This document shows, in pieces, positions 17,048 through 24,749 of a stretch of 64,000 bases of DNA. Position numbers and translations under genes: made by a program. Positions within the stretch are counted from its first letter, which is position 1. Each line of letters opens with the position of its first letter. This stretch comes from Brevundimonas subvibrioides ATCC 15264 (GTDB lineage: Bacteria > Pseudomonadota > Alphaproteobacteria > Caulobacterales > Caulobacteraceae), in the NCBI RefSeq assembly GCF_000144605.1, contig NC_014375.1, positions 62,001 through 126,000 of the forward strand. The letters are read 5' to 3'. A model generated the notes under the pieces. That model did not search any database, was not told the origin of the DNA, and saw only the letters and a program-made list of their open reading frames with translations.

Positions 17048-19066
17048 TCAGGTGCCGGGGTCTTGATACAGACCGCGCCAGTCGATCGCCTTCACGGCGA
17101 AGTCCAGGCGGGCCTTGTATTCGATGCCGTCGACGTCGAAGCCCTCGCGCTCGTCCAGGAACACGCCGTCGTCGCCGTCCAGGTAGGCGTATTCGATCGT
17201 GTCGACCTGGTTGGGATCGGCCGCCATGAACCAGGGCGTCGCACCGGAGGTCCGGTTGAGCCGCGATTCCACGATGATCTCGAACGCGTTCGAATAGACG
17301 TTCACGCCCGAGGTCTGGGTGGCCTGGACCGCCGTCATCAGCTTGCGGGCAGGCAGGGCGTCCTTGCGGGCGACGATCATGAACTTCGGCGCGAGGTTCA
17401 GGATTTCGCCGCCGAGGCCGACCTGCTTGCCCATGGCGATCTCGGCCGCCTGGACGCCGGCCTCGGCGATGGCCCCGCCCGACGCGGCGAGGTTGCCGTG
17501 GCTGGCGTGGAACAGGGCGACGCCGTCCGACATGTTCGGGTTGGCGATCAGGGGCGCATAGGCCGCGTCGGATTCGAACCGGGCGGCAGCGGCACCCATC
17601 AGGCCCGGGATGCGGGTGAAGGCGTCGACGTCGTCGTTGATCAGCGTCTGGCGCGTGATCGCGAACTTCCGGCCATAGGTGGCCAGGGCATAGACTTCCT
17701 TGCCGTCGCCGATGGTCCCCATCTTGAACTCGCCGCCTTCCGGGACGAGCAGGAAGGACGGGGCCGAACCCATCTGCAGGCGCGAGACCTGACGGAAGTC
17801 CGACACGGTCGCGCGGCGCTGCCAGCCCTTGAAGGTCTGCGGGGCCTCGGCATAGCCGCTGCGCAAGGTCGCGCGGGTGACGTTGGACAGCACGTTCGGG
17901 AAGTCGGATGTGGAGTGCTGGCGCAGGGCGAGATCCGCCAGTTCGCGCTTCCCGAGGCCGCGCGTGCGGGTGCCGTTCCGCTCCAGGTTCTCGCGCGCCA
18001 TTTCCATCAGCGACATGCTGCGGAACTGGCGACCGCCATCGGTCAGTTCGACCGAGGGGTTGAAGCGGTGCTGGATGGCGTTCGACATCGCCTCACGCTG
18101 CTTGTCGCGATCATCGTGGGTGATCGAGGCGTTCTGCCGCTGTCCGGGCTGCAGCGGGGCTTGCCCGCGCTGCACTTCCGCCGCCGCCCGGATCAGGGCC
18201 GCGCGGGCACCGTCGGGCGTCAGCGTCGTGGCCCAGGTGCGGGCCTGGGTTTCGTCGACACCGAAGGTGCGGACGTCATCCATGAAGTCGAGGGTGGCCG
18301 AGACGTCCATGCGAACGACGTTCGGATCGGACTGAACGGCCGGGGTCGCGGGTTCGCTGCGAACCTCCGACGCAGGCGCACCACCCGGGTTGTCGTTGGG
18401 CGCGTTCTGGGCAAGAGCGGCGACGCCGCCCAGCATACGGGAACGGATCATGGTTTCGTCCTCTTCAGGGCTGTCGGGCGCGCCGATCGTGTCGGTCGAA
18501 TCCCGGTTTTCGATGATGGAACAGGGGTGGAGATCGTCCTCTGACCGGACCCCTGAGGCCGGATCAGCGGGTATCGGGACCAGGGACACTTCCATCAGTC
18601 CCCAGCGCGTAACCTTGTAGGTCGGGAGTTTGCCGTCCTGGCGAACCTCCTTCAGCATTTCATCCCGGCGATAGCCGACGCTCACGCCGCGCCACGTGCC
18701 GGCCGCGACCTCGGCCTCGGCGGCCACGGCCGCGTCGGAGACGCCGAACCGGGCCACGGTGATCAGCTGGCCGTTCTCGACCCGCCAGCTTTCGATCCGG
18801 CCCAGCTGGTCCCCGATCGCCCAGGACGAGTGCGCGTTCAGCATCGGGCAGACGCCTTGGTCGATGCGGCTGCCGTCGATGGCCGCTTCGCTGATGTCCA
18901 GCTGCTCCAGATAGTAGGTGCCCGCTTCCCAGTCGTAGCGGCGCACGGGAAAGCCGGTCGCGGCGATCAGTTCGACGGTGTGGTTTTCGGCGTCATAGCT
19001 GCGCGGCGTCAGCGCGGCGCGAGCCACGGTGAGGCGCGCCTCGCGGCGGGTCTGGGTGTCCGTCAT
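17048..19066 (-). CDS. Prohead protease / major capsid protein fusion
   Basis: 672 residues in one frame. Residues ~1-175 are a HK97-type prohead protease: PMLNAHSSWAIGD carries the candidate catalytic His, GTWRGVSVGYRRDE the Ser, and RWGLMEVSLVPIPADP closes the domain. A Pro/Ala-rich linker (~195-290) with a helical scaffold-like stretch leads to the capsid domain (~340-672; e.g. LLVPEGGEFKMGTIGDGKEV). Fused protease-capsid genes are known in some siphophages and imply self-cleavage during maturation. The start overlaps the portal stop by four bases. Confidence 0.88.
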   Translation of the reverse strand: MTDTQTRREARLTVARAALTPRSYDAENHTVELIAATGFPVRRYDWEAGTYYLEQLDISEAAIDGSRIDQGVCPMLNAHSSWAIGDQLGRIESWRVENGQLITVARFGVSDAAVAAEAEVAAGTWRGVSVGYRRDEMLKEVRQDGKLPTYKVTRWGLMEVSLVPIPADPASGVRSEDDLHPCSIIENRDSTDTIGAPDSPEEDETMIRSRMLGGVAALAQNAPNDNPGGAPASEVRSEPATPAVQSDPNVVRMDVSATLDFMDDVRTFGVDETQARTWATTLTPDGARAALIRAAAEVQRGQAPLQPGQRQNASITHDDRDKQREAMSNAIQHRFNPSVELTDGGRQFRSMSLMEMARENLERNGTRTRGLGKRELADLALRQHSTSDFPNVLSNVTRATLRSGYAEAPQTFKGWQRRATVSDFRQVSRLQMGSAPSFLLVPEGGEFKMGTIGDGKEVYALATYGRKFAITRQTLINDDVDAFTRIPGLMGAAAARFESDAAYAPLIANPNMSDGVALFHASHGNLAASGGAIAEAGVQAAEIAMGKQVGLGGEILNLAPKFMIVARKDALPARKLMTAVQATQTSGVNVYSNAFEIIVESRLNRTSGATPWFMAADPNQVDTIEYAYLDGDDGVFLDEREGFDVDGIEYKARLDFAVKAIDWRGLYQDPGT

Positions 19067-20595
19067 GATTGCTTTCCTGCGTCAGGCTGGGGTCGGATGA
19101 AGCCGGTCGGCTTTTGCAGCTGGCCCGACTTGGTCGATTTCCGGGGATCGGCATCGTTCACCAGGCCCAGCCGATCGCGGTCGGCGTTATCGGCCGCGAT
19201 TTCGGCCCGGTGCTTGGCGGGGTTCAGGCCGCGCTCGGCCAGGGCCTTGGTTTCGGTCTTCAGCCCGACGCGGATTTCTTCCTTCTCGGCCGCGATGTCC
19301 TTTTGCGGATCGACGAACCGACGGGGCGGCATGGCCCAGGACGGCTTGACCTGCAGATAGCGCCGGTCGCCTGTCAGCAGGGCCTGACGGGTCATGATCC
19401 GACGGAACGCGGGCGTCAGCATCTTCGGCACCAGCACGTTCTGCTGCCAGTCGTCCAGGTTCGCCCAGAAACCCAGCAGGCATGCCCGCAGGCTCGAATA
19501 GTTGGCCTGGCTGACGTCGCCCGTGACCAGGTGATAGGGCGCGAGATTGGCCGAGACGCCCATCATCTGCTGGCGGATGAAGCCGACGGTGTCGCCCGAG
19601 GACGGCGGGTTCAGGGTGTTGGCCGTCTCGCCGGGGCGCGCGCGGAACACCATGCCAGGTCGGACGCTGTCGGCCTCCTTCTCGACCCGGACGCCGGTCC
19701 CGTCACCCATTCCGGCGGCGGCCTTGGCCTGGTCGAAAGCGTCCGACGGGCTCCCGTTTTCGGGCGGGGTCAGGATCAGAGCCAGGCACGCCTCGACCTT
19801 CTTTCGCATCCTGACGGCGTCTTCGATGTCGCCGACGTCGCGGATGTCCATGATGACCGGCGAAAACCAGGACACGCCGCGCGGCTGGCCCCAGCGCAGG
19901 CGTTCGAACACATGGTCCACATGGGCCGCGTCGAACTTGCGGGCCGCGCCGACATAGCCGCGCGCGTCGCCGGGATGTTCGGGCAGCAGCCAGTAGCCTG
20001 CCCGAAAGCCATCGGGATCGAACTCGACGCCCTGCACGATGCGGGTTCCAGCCGCGGAATCCAGCGACTTCTGGTGGTCAAGGAAATCGCCCTCGAGTCC
20101 CCGGACGCGACCGTTCGGCCCCTTCTTGTCCGGCGACCAGACCAGCAGCGTCTCGCCACCCTCGATCATCGACCGGGCAGTCAGCTTCTGGATGCCGTAG
20201 AAATCCTCCTCGCCGTCGACCAGGCTCTCGGCCCAGTCGTCCCAGACGGCCTGGGCCTTCTCGGCCAAGAGCGGATCGGCGTGGGTGGCGGTCGCGGTGA
20301 TGCCGTCGCCGACCATGTTCGCCACGATCTGGCGCAGGGCCGACGCCGCGTATTTGTCGTTCCGGACCAGTTCGCGCGCGCCGTTGCGCAGGCCGACCAG
20401 ACCCTGTTGAACCTCGCGGGCGGCGCTTCCGCTCGTCCGCTTCCAACCCTGCGTGCGGCGGCCGTGCGCGGCACCGTCGTATTGCCGCGTCGCGTCCAGC
20501 GCCATGCGCAGGGTGCGACGGCGCAGCGCCTCGCGGGGCATGAACGGTTCGATCGCCGCGTCCAGGACGCGGCCGAGGGTCCAGGATTCGGCCAT
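19063..20595 (-). CDS. Portal protein (lambda B family)
   Basis: 510 residues. LRQIVANMVGDGITATATH (~90-108), FYGIQKLTARSMIEGGETLL (~140-160) and MGVSANLAPYHLVTGDVSQA (~340-360) with NYSSLR following are conserved features of lambda-family portals. The C-terminus is charged and disordered. The portal forms the dodecameric DNA channel and terminase docking site at one capsid vertex. It lies between the gpW-like gene and the protease/capsid gene, the expected order. Confidence 0.9.
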   Translation of the reverse strand: MAESWTLGRVLDAAIEPFMPREALRRRTLRMALDATRQYDGAAHGRRTQGWKRTSGSAAREVQQGLVGLRNGARELVRNDKYAASALRQIVANMVGDGITATATHADPLLAEKAQAVWDDWAESLVDGEEDFYGIQKLTARSMIEGGETLLVWSPDKKGPNGRVRGLEGDFLDHQKSLDSAAGTRIVQGVEFDPDGFRAGYWLLPEHPGDARGYVGAARKFDAAHVDHVFERLRWGQPRGVSWFSPVIMDIRDVGDIEDAVRMRKKVEACLALILTPPENGSPSDAFDQAKAAAGMGDGTGVRVEKEADSVRPGMVFRARPGETANTLNPPSSGDTVGFIRQQMMGVSANLAPYHLVTGDVSQANYSSLRACLLGFWANLDDWQQNVLVPKMLTPAFRRIMTRQALLTGDRRYLQVKPSWAMPPRRFVDPQKDIAAEKEEIRVGLKTETKALAERGLNPAKHRAEIAADNADRDRLGLVNDADPRKSTKSGQLQKPTGFIRPQPDAGKQS

Positions 20596-20596
20596 C

Positions 20597-20830
20597 TCAG
20601 TCCCTCGAAAAGGCGACAGCGCTGAAGCCGAACGATGACCGCGTGCCGGGCGCGGCCGTCTGGGTGGCCAGCTTGCTACGGAAGTAGTCGAGCGCGGACG
20701 TCAGGTCGGCGACGCTGCGATAGGTGACGCGATCGCCGTTGGATTCGACGGTCAGTTCGCCGGACGACAGGGCGTTCTCCAGCGCGGTGATCTGGGTCTG
20801 CGGATCGATCTCAGCCATCAGTCCAGCCAT
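20597..20830 (-). CDS. gpW-like head-tail joining protein
   Basis: 77 residues. QTQITALENALSSGELTVES and SVADLTSALDYFRSKLA fit the phage gpW family, small proteins that bind under the portal before tail attachment. In lambda, W lies between terminase A and portal B exactly as here. The start overlaps the terminase 3' end by 13 bases. MAEIDPQTQ (ATG at 20818) is an alternative start. Confidence 0.75.
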   Translation of the reverse strand: MAGLMAEIDPQTQITALENALSSGELTVESNGDRVTYRSVADLTSALDYFRSKLATQTAAPGTRSSFGFSAVAFSRD

Positions 20831-22998
20831 CCTTCGTCGACGTCGACCCAGGGCGTCGCCGCCAGCGTCGGGGTAGTGGGGATGGCCGCGCCTGCGGCGG
20901 GGTCGGGGGCGGGTGTCGCAGGCGCGGCCCCTTCCGTCGCCGTCCCGCCCTCGGGCATGGACGCGGCGTCAGGAACGGGTCGGTTGGCCAGGGCGATCAG
21001 GTCGCCCTGGACGGGATCGGCGGCGGCGTTTCGGAATGCACCGAGCGCCAGCCAGTCGGCTTCGGATTTCAGGTCCAGCGCCAAGGCCTCGGCGGCGGCG
21101 CGGTTGTAGATGCGGCAGTCGAGCCAGTGGTTCTGTCGGCCGGCCTCGACCTCCCAGACCCGGACCGGTTGACCGGCCTTCATCCGCACCACGCCGGACT
21201 CGCTGGTCAGCATGTCGAAATAGTCGTCGGTGGCGTCGCGCCCGAAGTGGACCCGGCCCTTGATTTTCTCTGGACGCTCGCCCCGCTGCTCGGCCTCGGC
21301 CTGGTCGATCGACGCTTTCAGGAACCCGAACCAGCTGAGTTTCGCGCCGAAGGTCCCGACCAGGTGAGCTTCCTCGCCCGCCACCTTGCGACGCTTGGCC
21401 CGGCCGGTCCGGCGCGGGTCGAAATGGATTGGCTGGCCGCGTCCCAAAATGGGGATGGACCAGCCCGGACGCCCGAAAACGGGCAGGCGTTTGGGCGAGC
21501 GGCGTGCGAAGGCTTTCGCCGCCTCGGTGTGATAGCCGGCATCGACGCAGACCATGTCGAAGCCGAACGCCTTGCCGCCCGGCAGGGTGAAGGTCTGTTT
21601 GGCGTAGGCTTCCAGCAGGGCCCACGCCCCCTCGCCCGGGACGTCCGTCTTCCCCGGCAGGAACCGGTGATCAAGGCTCCAGTTCTCCAGGCCGAAGGCC
21701 CAGCCGAGCGCCTCGACATAGATCCCGTCGCCCTGGACGTCGCAGCCCAGGGTGAAGACCAGCGGCCCCCATGGCAGCTGCCCCTTGCCCCAGTCCTGCT
21801 CGATCAGGACCTTCAGCGAGTCCGCCGCAGGCGCGTCGCCCTTCAGGACGAAACTCTCTCCCAGCTGCAGGTTGGTCCAGGTTCGCAGCCGGTTCACGTC
21901 GCCTTGAGCGTCGACGAAGCCGACGCACAGGTCCGACCAAGTCAGGAAGGCCGAGATGATCCCGGTGATCTGGTAGCCGGGATTGCGGCCCCCGACGTCC
22001 CGCGCACGCGCGGCTTGGAACTCCTCTTCGCTCAGGACACGGTCAGGGCTTTCGCCCTCGATCGAACAGGTGGGTGCCCAGCCATCGGGCAGCGACATCG
22101 CCGCCTTTTCCCAATGCTGGGTCACGACCCCGCAGCAGGGAGCTTTCAGGAAGGCCTTGGCCGGCTGCCCCTCGGGCCAGACCAGATCCGAGAAGACCGG
22201 GTCGAACCGGTCGCCGCAGTGCTGGCACTTCAGGTAGTAGCGACGCTGGTCGCTTTCGCCATAGGCCCGCTCGATCTTGGAGCTGCCCTTGTTCGTCGGC
22301 GTCGAAATCTTCAGCCGCTTGGCGATGCCCTGCCGCGTGAAGACGGTCAGGCGCGCGTTCACCATCGATTCCGGCGAGCCCTGGTTGTCCAGGTCGTCGG
22401 GGAACTGATCCAGATCGTCCTCGATCGCGTAGCGGATCGAGTGCTGCCGCAGCGTCGCGGCCGAGTTGGCTCCGGCGATCAGCATCCAGCCACCGCGCCG
22501 GAACCGGACGCGCAGCGCCGTGGTGCCGTTTCCGTCCCGCGACCGCTTGGGCATCACGACGCCGTCGCGGCGCGCCGGGTTAAGCCGGGGCGAGGCCTCG
22601 ACCATCGGCCAGAACTTCTCGGCCAGCCAATCCTTGGCCGCCGTGATCGTCGGCCCGACGTACATCATCGGCCCGGGCGCGACGTCAGCTGTGTAAGCGA
22701 TCCAGTTCTCGCCGGTTACCGAACCGCCCGATTGGGCGCACTTTGTCATCGTCACCACGCTGGACGGATCGTGCGGCGAGAGCCGGTCCATGGGCTCGAC
22801 CAGATACGGGGCCTTGCCGTTCCTGAACGGCCCGGGCTCGGGCGCGTCGTCGGCGAAATGCCGATGGCTTTCCGACCAGGCTGAGACGCTGATGCGCGGC
22901 GTGGGACGCAGGCCTGTCGCTAGCGCGCGGTCCACGCGAACGGCGTTCGCAGCCAGGATCGTCCCGGCATATCCGTCGAAGCGTGCCGCGTTGGTCAT
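20818..22998 (-). CDS. Terminase large subunit (GpA family)
   Basis: 726 residues. The ATPase half has KCAQSGGSVTGENW (~86-100, Walker-A-like, with the Q/SGGS pattern of GpA enzymes) and AIEDDLDQFP (~190, Walker B). A Cys cluster CQHCGDRFD with CCG follows near 260-295. The nuclease half has LGCDVQGDGIYVEALGW (~405) and VDAGYHTEAA (~470), with candidate metal-binding Asp residues. GpA-type terminases cut cos ends and drive packaging with a Nu1-like small subunit, which is encoded upstream with a four-base overlap. It contains palindrome copy 4 near its 5' end. Confidence 0.92.
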   Translation of the reverse strand: MTNAARFDGYAGTILAANAVRVDRALATGLRPTPRISVSAWSESHRHFADDAPEPGPFRNGKAPYLVEPMDRLSPHDPSSVVTMTKCAQSGGSVTGENWIAYTADVAPGPMMYVGPTITAAKDWLAEKFWPMVEASPRLNPARRDGVVMPKRSRDGNGTTALRVRFRRGGWMLIAGANSAATLRQHSIRYAIEDDLDQFPDDLDNQGSPESMVNARLTVFTRQGIAKRLKISTPTNKGSSKIERAYGESDQRRYYLKCQHCGDRFDPVFSDLVWPEGQPAKAFLKAPCCGVVTQHWEKAAMSLPDGWAPTCSIEGESPDRVLSEEEFQAARARDVGGRNPGYQITGIISAFLTWSDLCVGFVDAQGDVNRLRTWTNLQLGESFVLKGDAPAADSLKVLIEQDWGKGQLPWGPLVFTLGCDVQGDGIYVEALGWAFGLENWSLDHRFLPGKTDVPGEGAWALLEAYAKQTFTLPGGKAFGFDMVCVDAGYHTEAAKAFARRSPKRLPVFGRPGWSIPILGRGQPIHFDPRRTGRAKRRKVAGEEAHLVGTFGAKLSWFGFLKASIDQAEAEQRGERPEKIKGRVHFGRDATDDYFDMLTSESGVVRMKAGQPVRVWEVEAGRQNHWLDCRIYNRAAAEALALDLKSEADWLALGAFRNAAADPVQGDLIALANRPVPDAASMPEGGTATEGAAPATPAPDPAAGAAIPTTPTLAATPWVDVDEGWLD
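22936..22950. repeat. Dispersed 15-bp palindrome, copy 4
   Basis: Exact GCGAACGGCGTTCGC near the 5' end of the large terminase gene; the minus strand codes A-N-A-V-R. Confidence 0.75.
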
Positions 22999-23621
22999 GC
23001 AGCCTCCGCTTCGTCGTCCTCCGCATTGTCGGCGATCGTCGCCAGCACCGCGTCGGCCTGCGCCTCCGCCGAGGCCTCCGCCTCGATTTCGTCGGCCAGC
23101 CGCGTGAACAGCTGCTCGAACTCTTCCGCCTGCAGGGCGTAAATCTTCCTCGGGTCCGTCTCGGCTGCGACCCGCTCCGACTGCTGCCGCAGCAGCGACA
23201 GGGTCCGCTCGCGGATCAGCCGCCCGCGATCCGCCGTCCGCCGCTCCACCTCCGGCAGCTGGACCAGGCGGCCCAGGTTCTTCTCGTTCTCGATCCGACG
23301 CCCGAGGGTGCGTTCCCGCATCTCCTCCATCCGCGCCGCCTCAGGCCCGCTCAGCGCCATGACCCGTGCGACGGTCGCCGCCGCCGGCACCGCCGCCTCG
23401 CCCTGTTCGACCTGGGCAGCCTCAGCCGAACGCGGGCGACCCCGCGTCTGGTCGATCGTGCCCCGGATCAGCAGGACCGACTTCTCGACGTCGACCAGTT
23501 CCTTCCCCGGCCGGGCCGGATCGGCCCCGAAGACCAGGAGGCCTTTCTTCGCCCAGTTCGATACCGCCGAGGCCCCGACGCCCTGATGCGCCGCAAACTC
23601 GGACTTCATGAGCAAGGTCAT
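22995..23621 (-). CDS. Terminase small subunit (Nu1-like)
   Basis: 208 residues. The N-terminus MKSEFAAHQGVGASAVSNWAK (ATG codons at 23621 and nearby) is a winged-helix/MerR-like DNA-binding domain as in Nu1, here with GVGASAVSNWAKKGLLVF as recognition region. Residues ~75-150 are a coiled coil (EEMRERTLGRRIENEKNLGR), and the C-terminus is acidic and Ala-rich, suited to binding the large subunit. It probably recognises cos. It is the first gene of the packaging-morphogenesis operon; 228 bases separate it from the replication module. Confidence 0.8.
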   Translation of the reverse strand: MTLLMKSEFAAHQGVGASAVSNWAKKGLLVFGADPARPGKELVDVEKSVLLIRGTIDQTRGRPRSAEAAQVEQGEAAVPAAATVARVMALSGPEAARMEEMRERTLGRRIENEKNLGRLVQLPEVERRTADRGRLIRERTLSLLRQQSERVAAETDPRKIYALQAEEFEQLFTRLADEIEAEASAEAQADAVLATIADNAEDDEAEAA

Positions 23622-23783
23622 GCGAGTTCACCGGCTTCAGAATGTTTCGAAGAGTGCGGCTAACGCGAAATCGCGCTCTGCCCCACCGTATAGGGTGGCC
23701 CCCTGCTGGAAGGGACCCGCGACCCGATCGGGTCGGTCTAGTCGTCTGACTTGATTGGGTTTTCTGCCATTCGAGGCAAAGAG

Positions 23784-23815
23784 AAGCCCGCCGGGCCGAT
23801 TGGCGGGGCGGGCTT
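23784..23815 (-). terminator. Intrinsic terminator-like hairpin after replication module
   Basis: Perfect 9-bp stem AAGCCCGCC / GGCGGGCTT with a 14-base loop. On the minus strand the second arm is followed by CTCTTTGCC, weakly T-rich. It lies 35 bases after the stop of the 232-residue gene and before the small terminase gene, so it probably separates replication and late transcripts. Confidence 0.6.
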
Positions 23816-23849
23816 TGGGCGGCACTTCAACCGCAATGAAGTTGTGAAC

Positions 23850-24548
23850 TTAACGTCCTGTGATTCGCAAGCCCTCGGTCTGAACAAAGGATCGACCGGC
23901 CAGGTCGAGGGCCTCGCCCAGCTTGGCACGCAGCACCGCGTTCTGGTGCCCGCTGGCGGCCAGCGACCGGATGGTGCGCCCCTCGCCGGCCACGGCACGC
24001 AGCACTGTCAGCCCACGCTGGCCAGGGTCACGCTCGATGACCGCCGCCTCCGCCGCCGTCAGGCGCATCCCGGCATAGGCGAGGTGCAGACCGCGCAGCA
24101 CGGTCCCGTCCGTCGAGGACGCGGCGACCCGCGTCTCGCTCATCCGTCCGAACTGCGACCCGAGCGGCGAGGCGGACACCAGTTCCCACAGGCGGCGATA
24201 CTCCAGGCCGATCTGGCATTGACCCATCGTGATCATCCCGGCGTCCTGCGCCGACCACAGCCCGTCGCGGCCCTTGATCCGCACAGCCCCGTCATCGTTG
24301 AACGGCAGGATGGTTTCGCCCTTGGCCTGCGCCACCATCACGGCCTCGGCCAGGTTGCCCTTGAGTTCGTCGCGTACCTCGGCGGCGATCCGCCCGGCTT
24401 CGATCCGCTCATAGCGACCGCCCATTGCCAGCACCGCCGCACGGCGCAGGCGGGTGACCTGGTCGCGGCTGGCACCGATCGCGTCGGCGTTGCGGAAAAG
24501 GTGGCGAGCGAGGCTTTCGTCCTTCTCGCGCGGCATGAACGTGGTCAT
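23850..24548 (-). CDS. Unknown phage protein, possible late regulator
   Basis: 232 residues. The C-terminal ~110 residues (GQCQIGLEYRRLWELVSASP ... LRAKLGEALDLAGRSF) have the layout of DUF6456-type domains seen in alphaproteobacterial regulators: a G-x-x-YR start, a D-containing middle and a helical VLRAVAGEGRTIRSLA region. That resemblance is weak. It is the last gene before the late operon and lies beside the CGTTCC box array, so a late-gene activator or antiterminator is an attractive but unproven role. Confidence 0.55.
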   Translation of the reverse strand: MTTFMPREKDESLARHLFRNADAIGASRDQVTRLRRAAVLAMGGRYERIEAGRIAAEVRDELKGNLAEAVMVAQAKGETILPFNDDGAVRIKGRDGLWSAQDAGMITMGQCQIGLEYRRLWELVSASPLGSQFGRMSETRVAASSTDGTVLRGLHLAYAGMRLTAAEAAVIERDPGQRGLTVLRAVAGEGRTIRSLAASGHQNAVLRAKLGEALDLAGRSFVQTEGLRITGR

Positions 24549-24563
24549 CGGGCGGCTCCCCCG

Positions 24564-24735
24564 ACCGTTCCGCTGGCGTTCCGGCCAGCGTTCCAGTCTA
24601 ATCTATTGATAGGTCTATTGAATAAGAGAGAGGGAACGGTCGGAACGCACGGAACGCACCTGTCCTGTGTGCCTGCCTGCCCGCTCGCCCCTACATGTGC
24701 GCGGCCCGGCGTTCCGGGCGTTCCGACCGTTCCGG
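24564..24735. promoter_or_regulatory. Nine CGTTCC boxes around an AT-rich core (candidate origin or control region)
   Basis: CGTTCC occurs at 24566, 24577 and 24589, then inverted (GGAACG) at 24633, 24642 and 24651 with exact 9-base spacing, then direct again at 24710, 24719 and 24728, again at exact 9-base spacing. The middle set read on the minus strand and the right set share the pattern NGCGTTCCG-NGCGTTCCG-ACCGTTCC. Between the left and middle sets is a strikingly AT-rich 34-base core (24597-24630). Iterons plus AT-rich DNA beside a helicase gene fit a replication origin; an operator for the downstream 232-residue gene is the main alternative. Confidence 0.6.
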
Positions 24736-24749
24736 GCGGGTCTTTCCCG

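Noticed and set aside
17283..17296. TCGAACGCGTTCGA, a palindrome in the capsid gene like the dispersed 15-mer
   Set aside because: It lacks the central base, so the half-sites are spaced differently. It may be codon chance and was not counted among the seven copies.
23637..23825. 62-codon frame between the 232-residue gene and the small terminase gene
   Set aside because: It overlaps the terminator hairpin, has no ribosome site and no protein-like composition.
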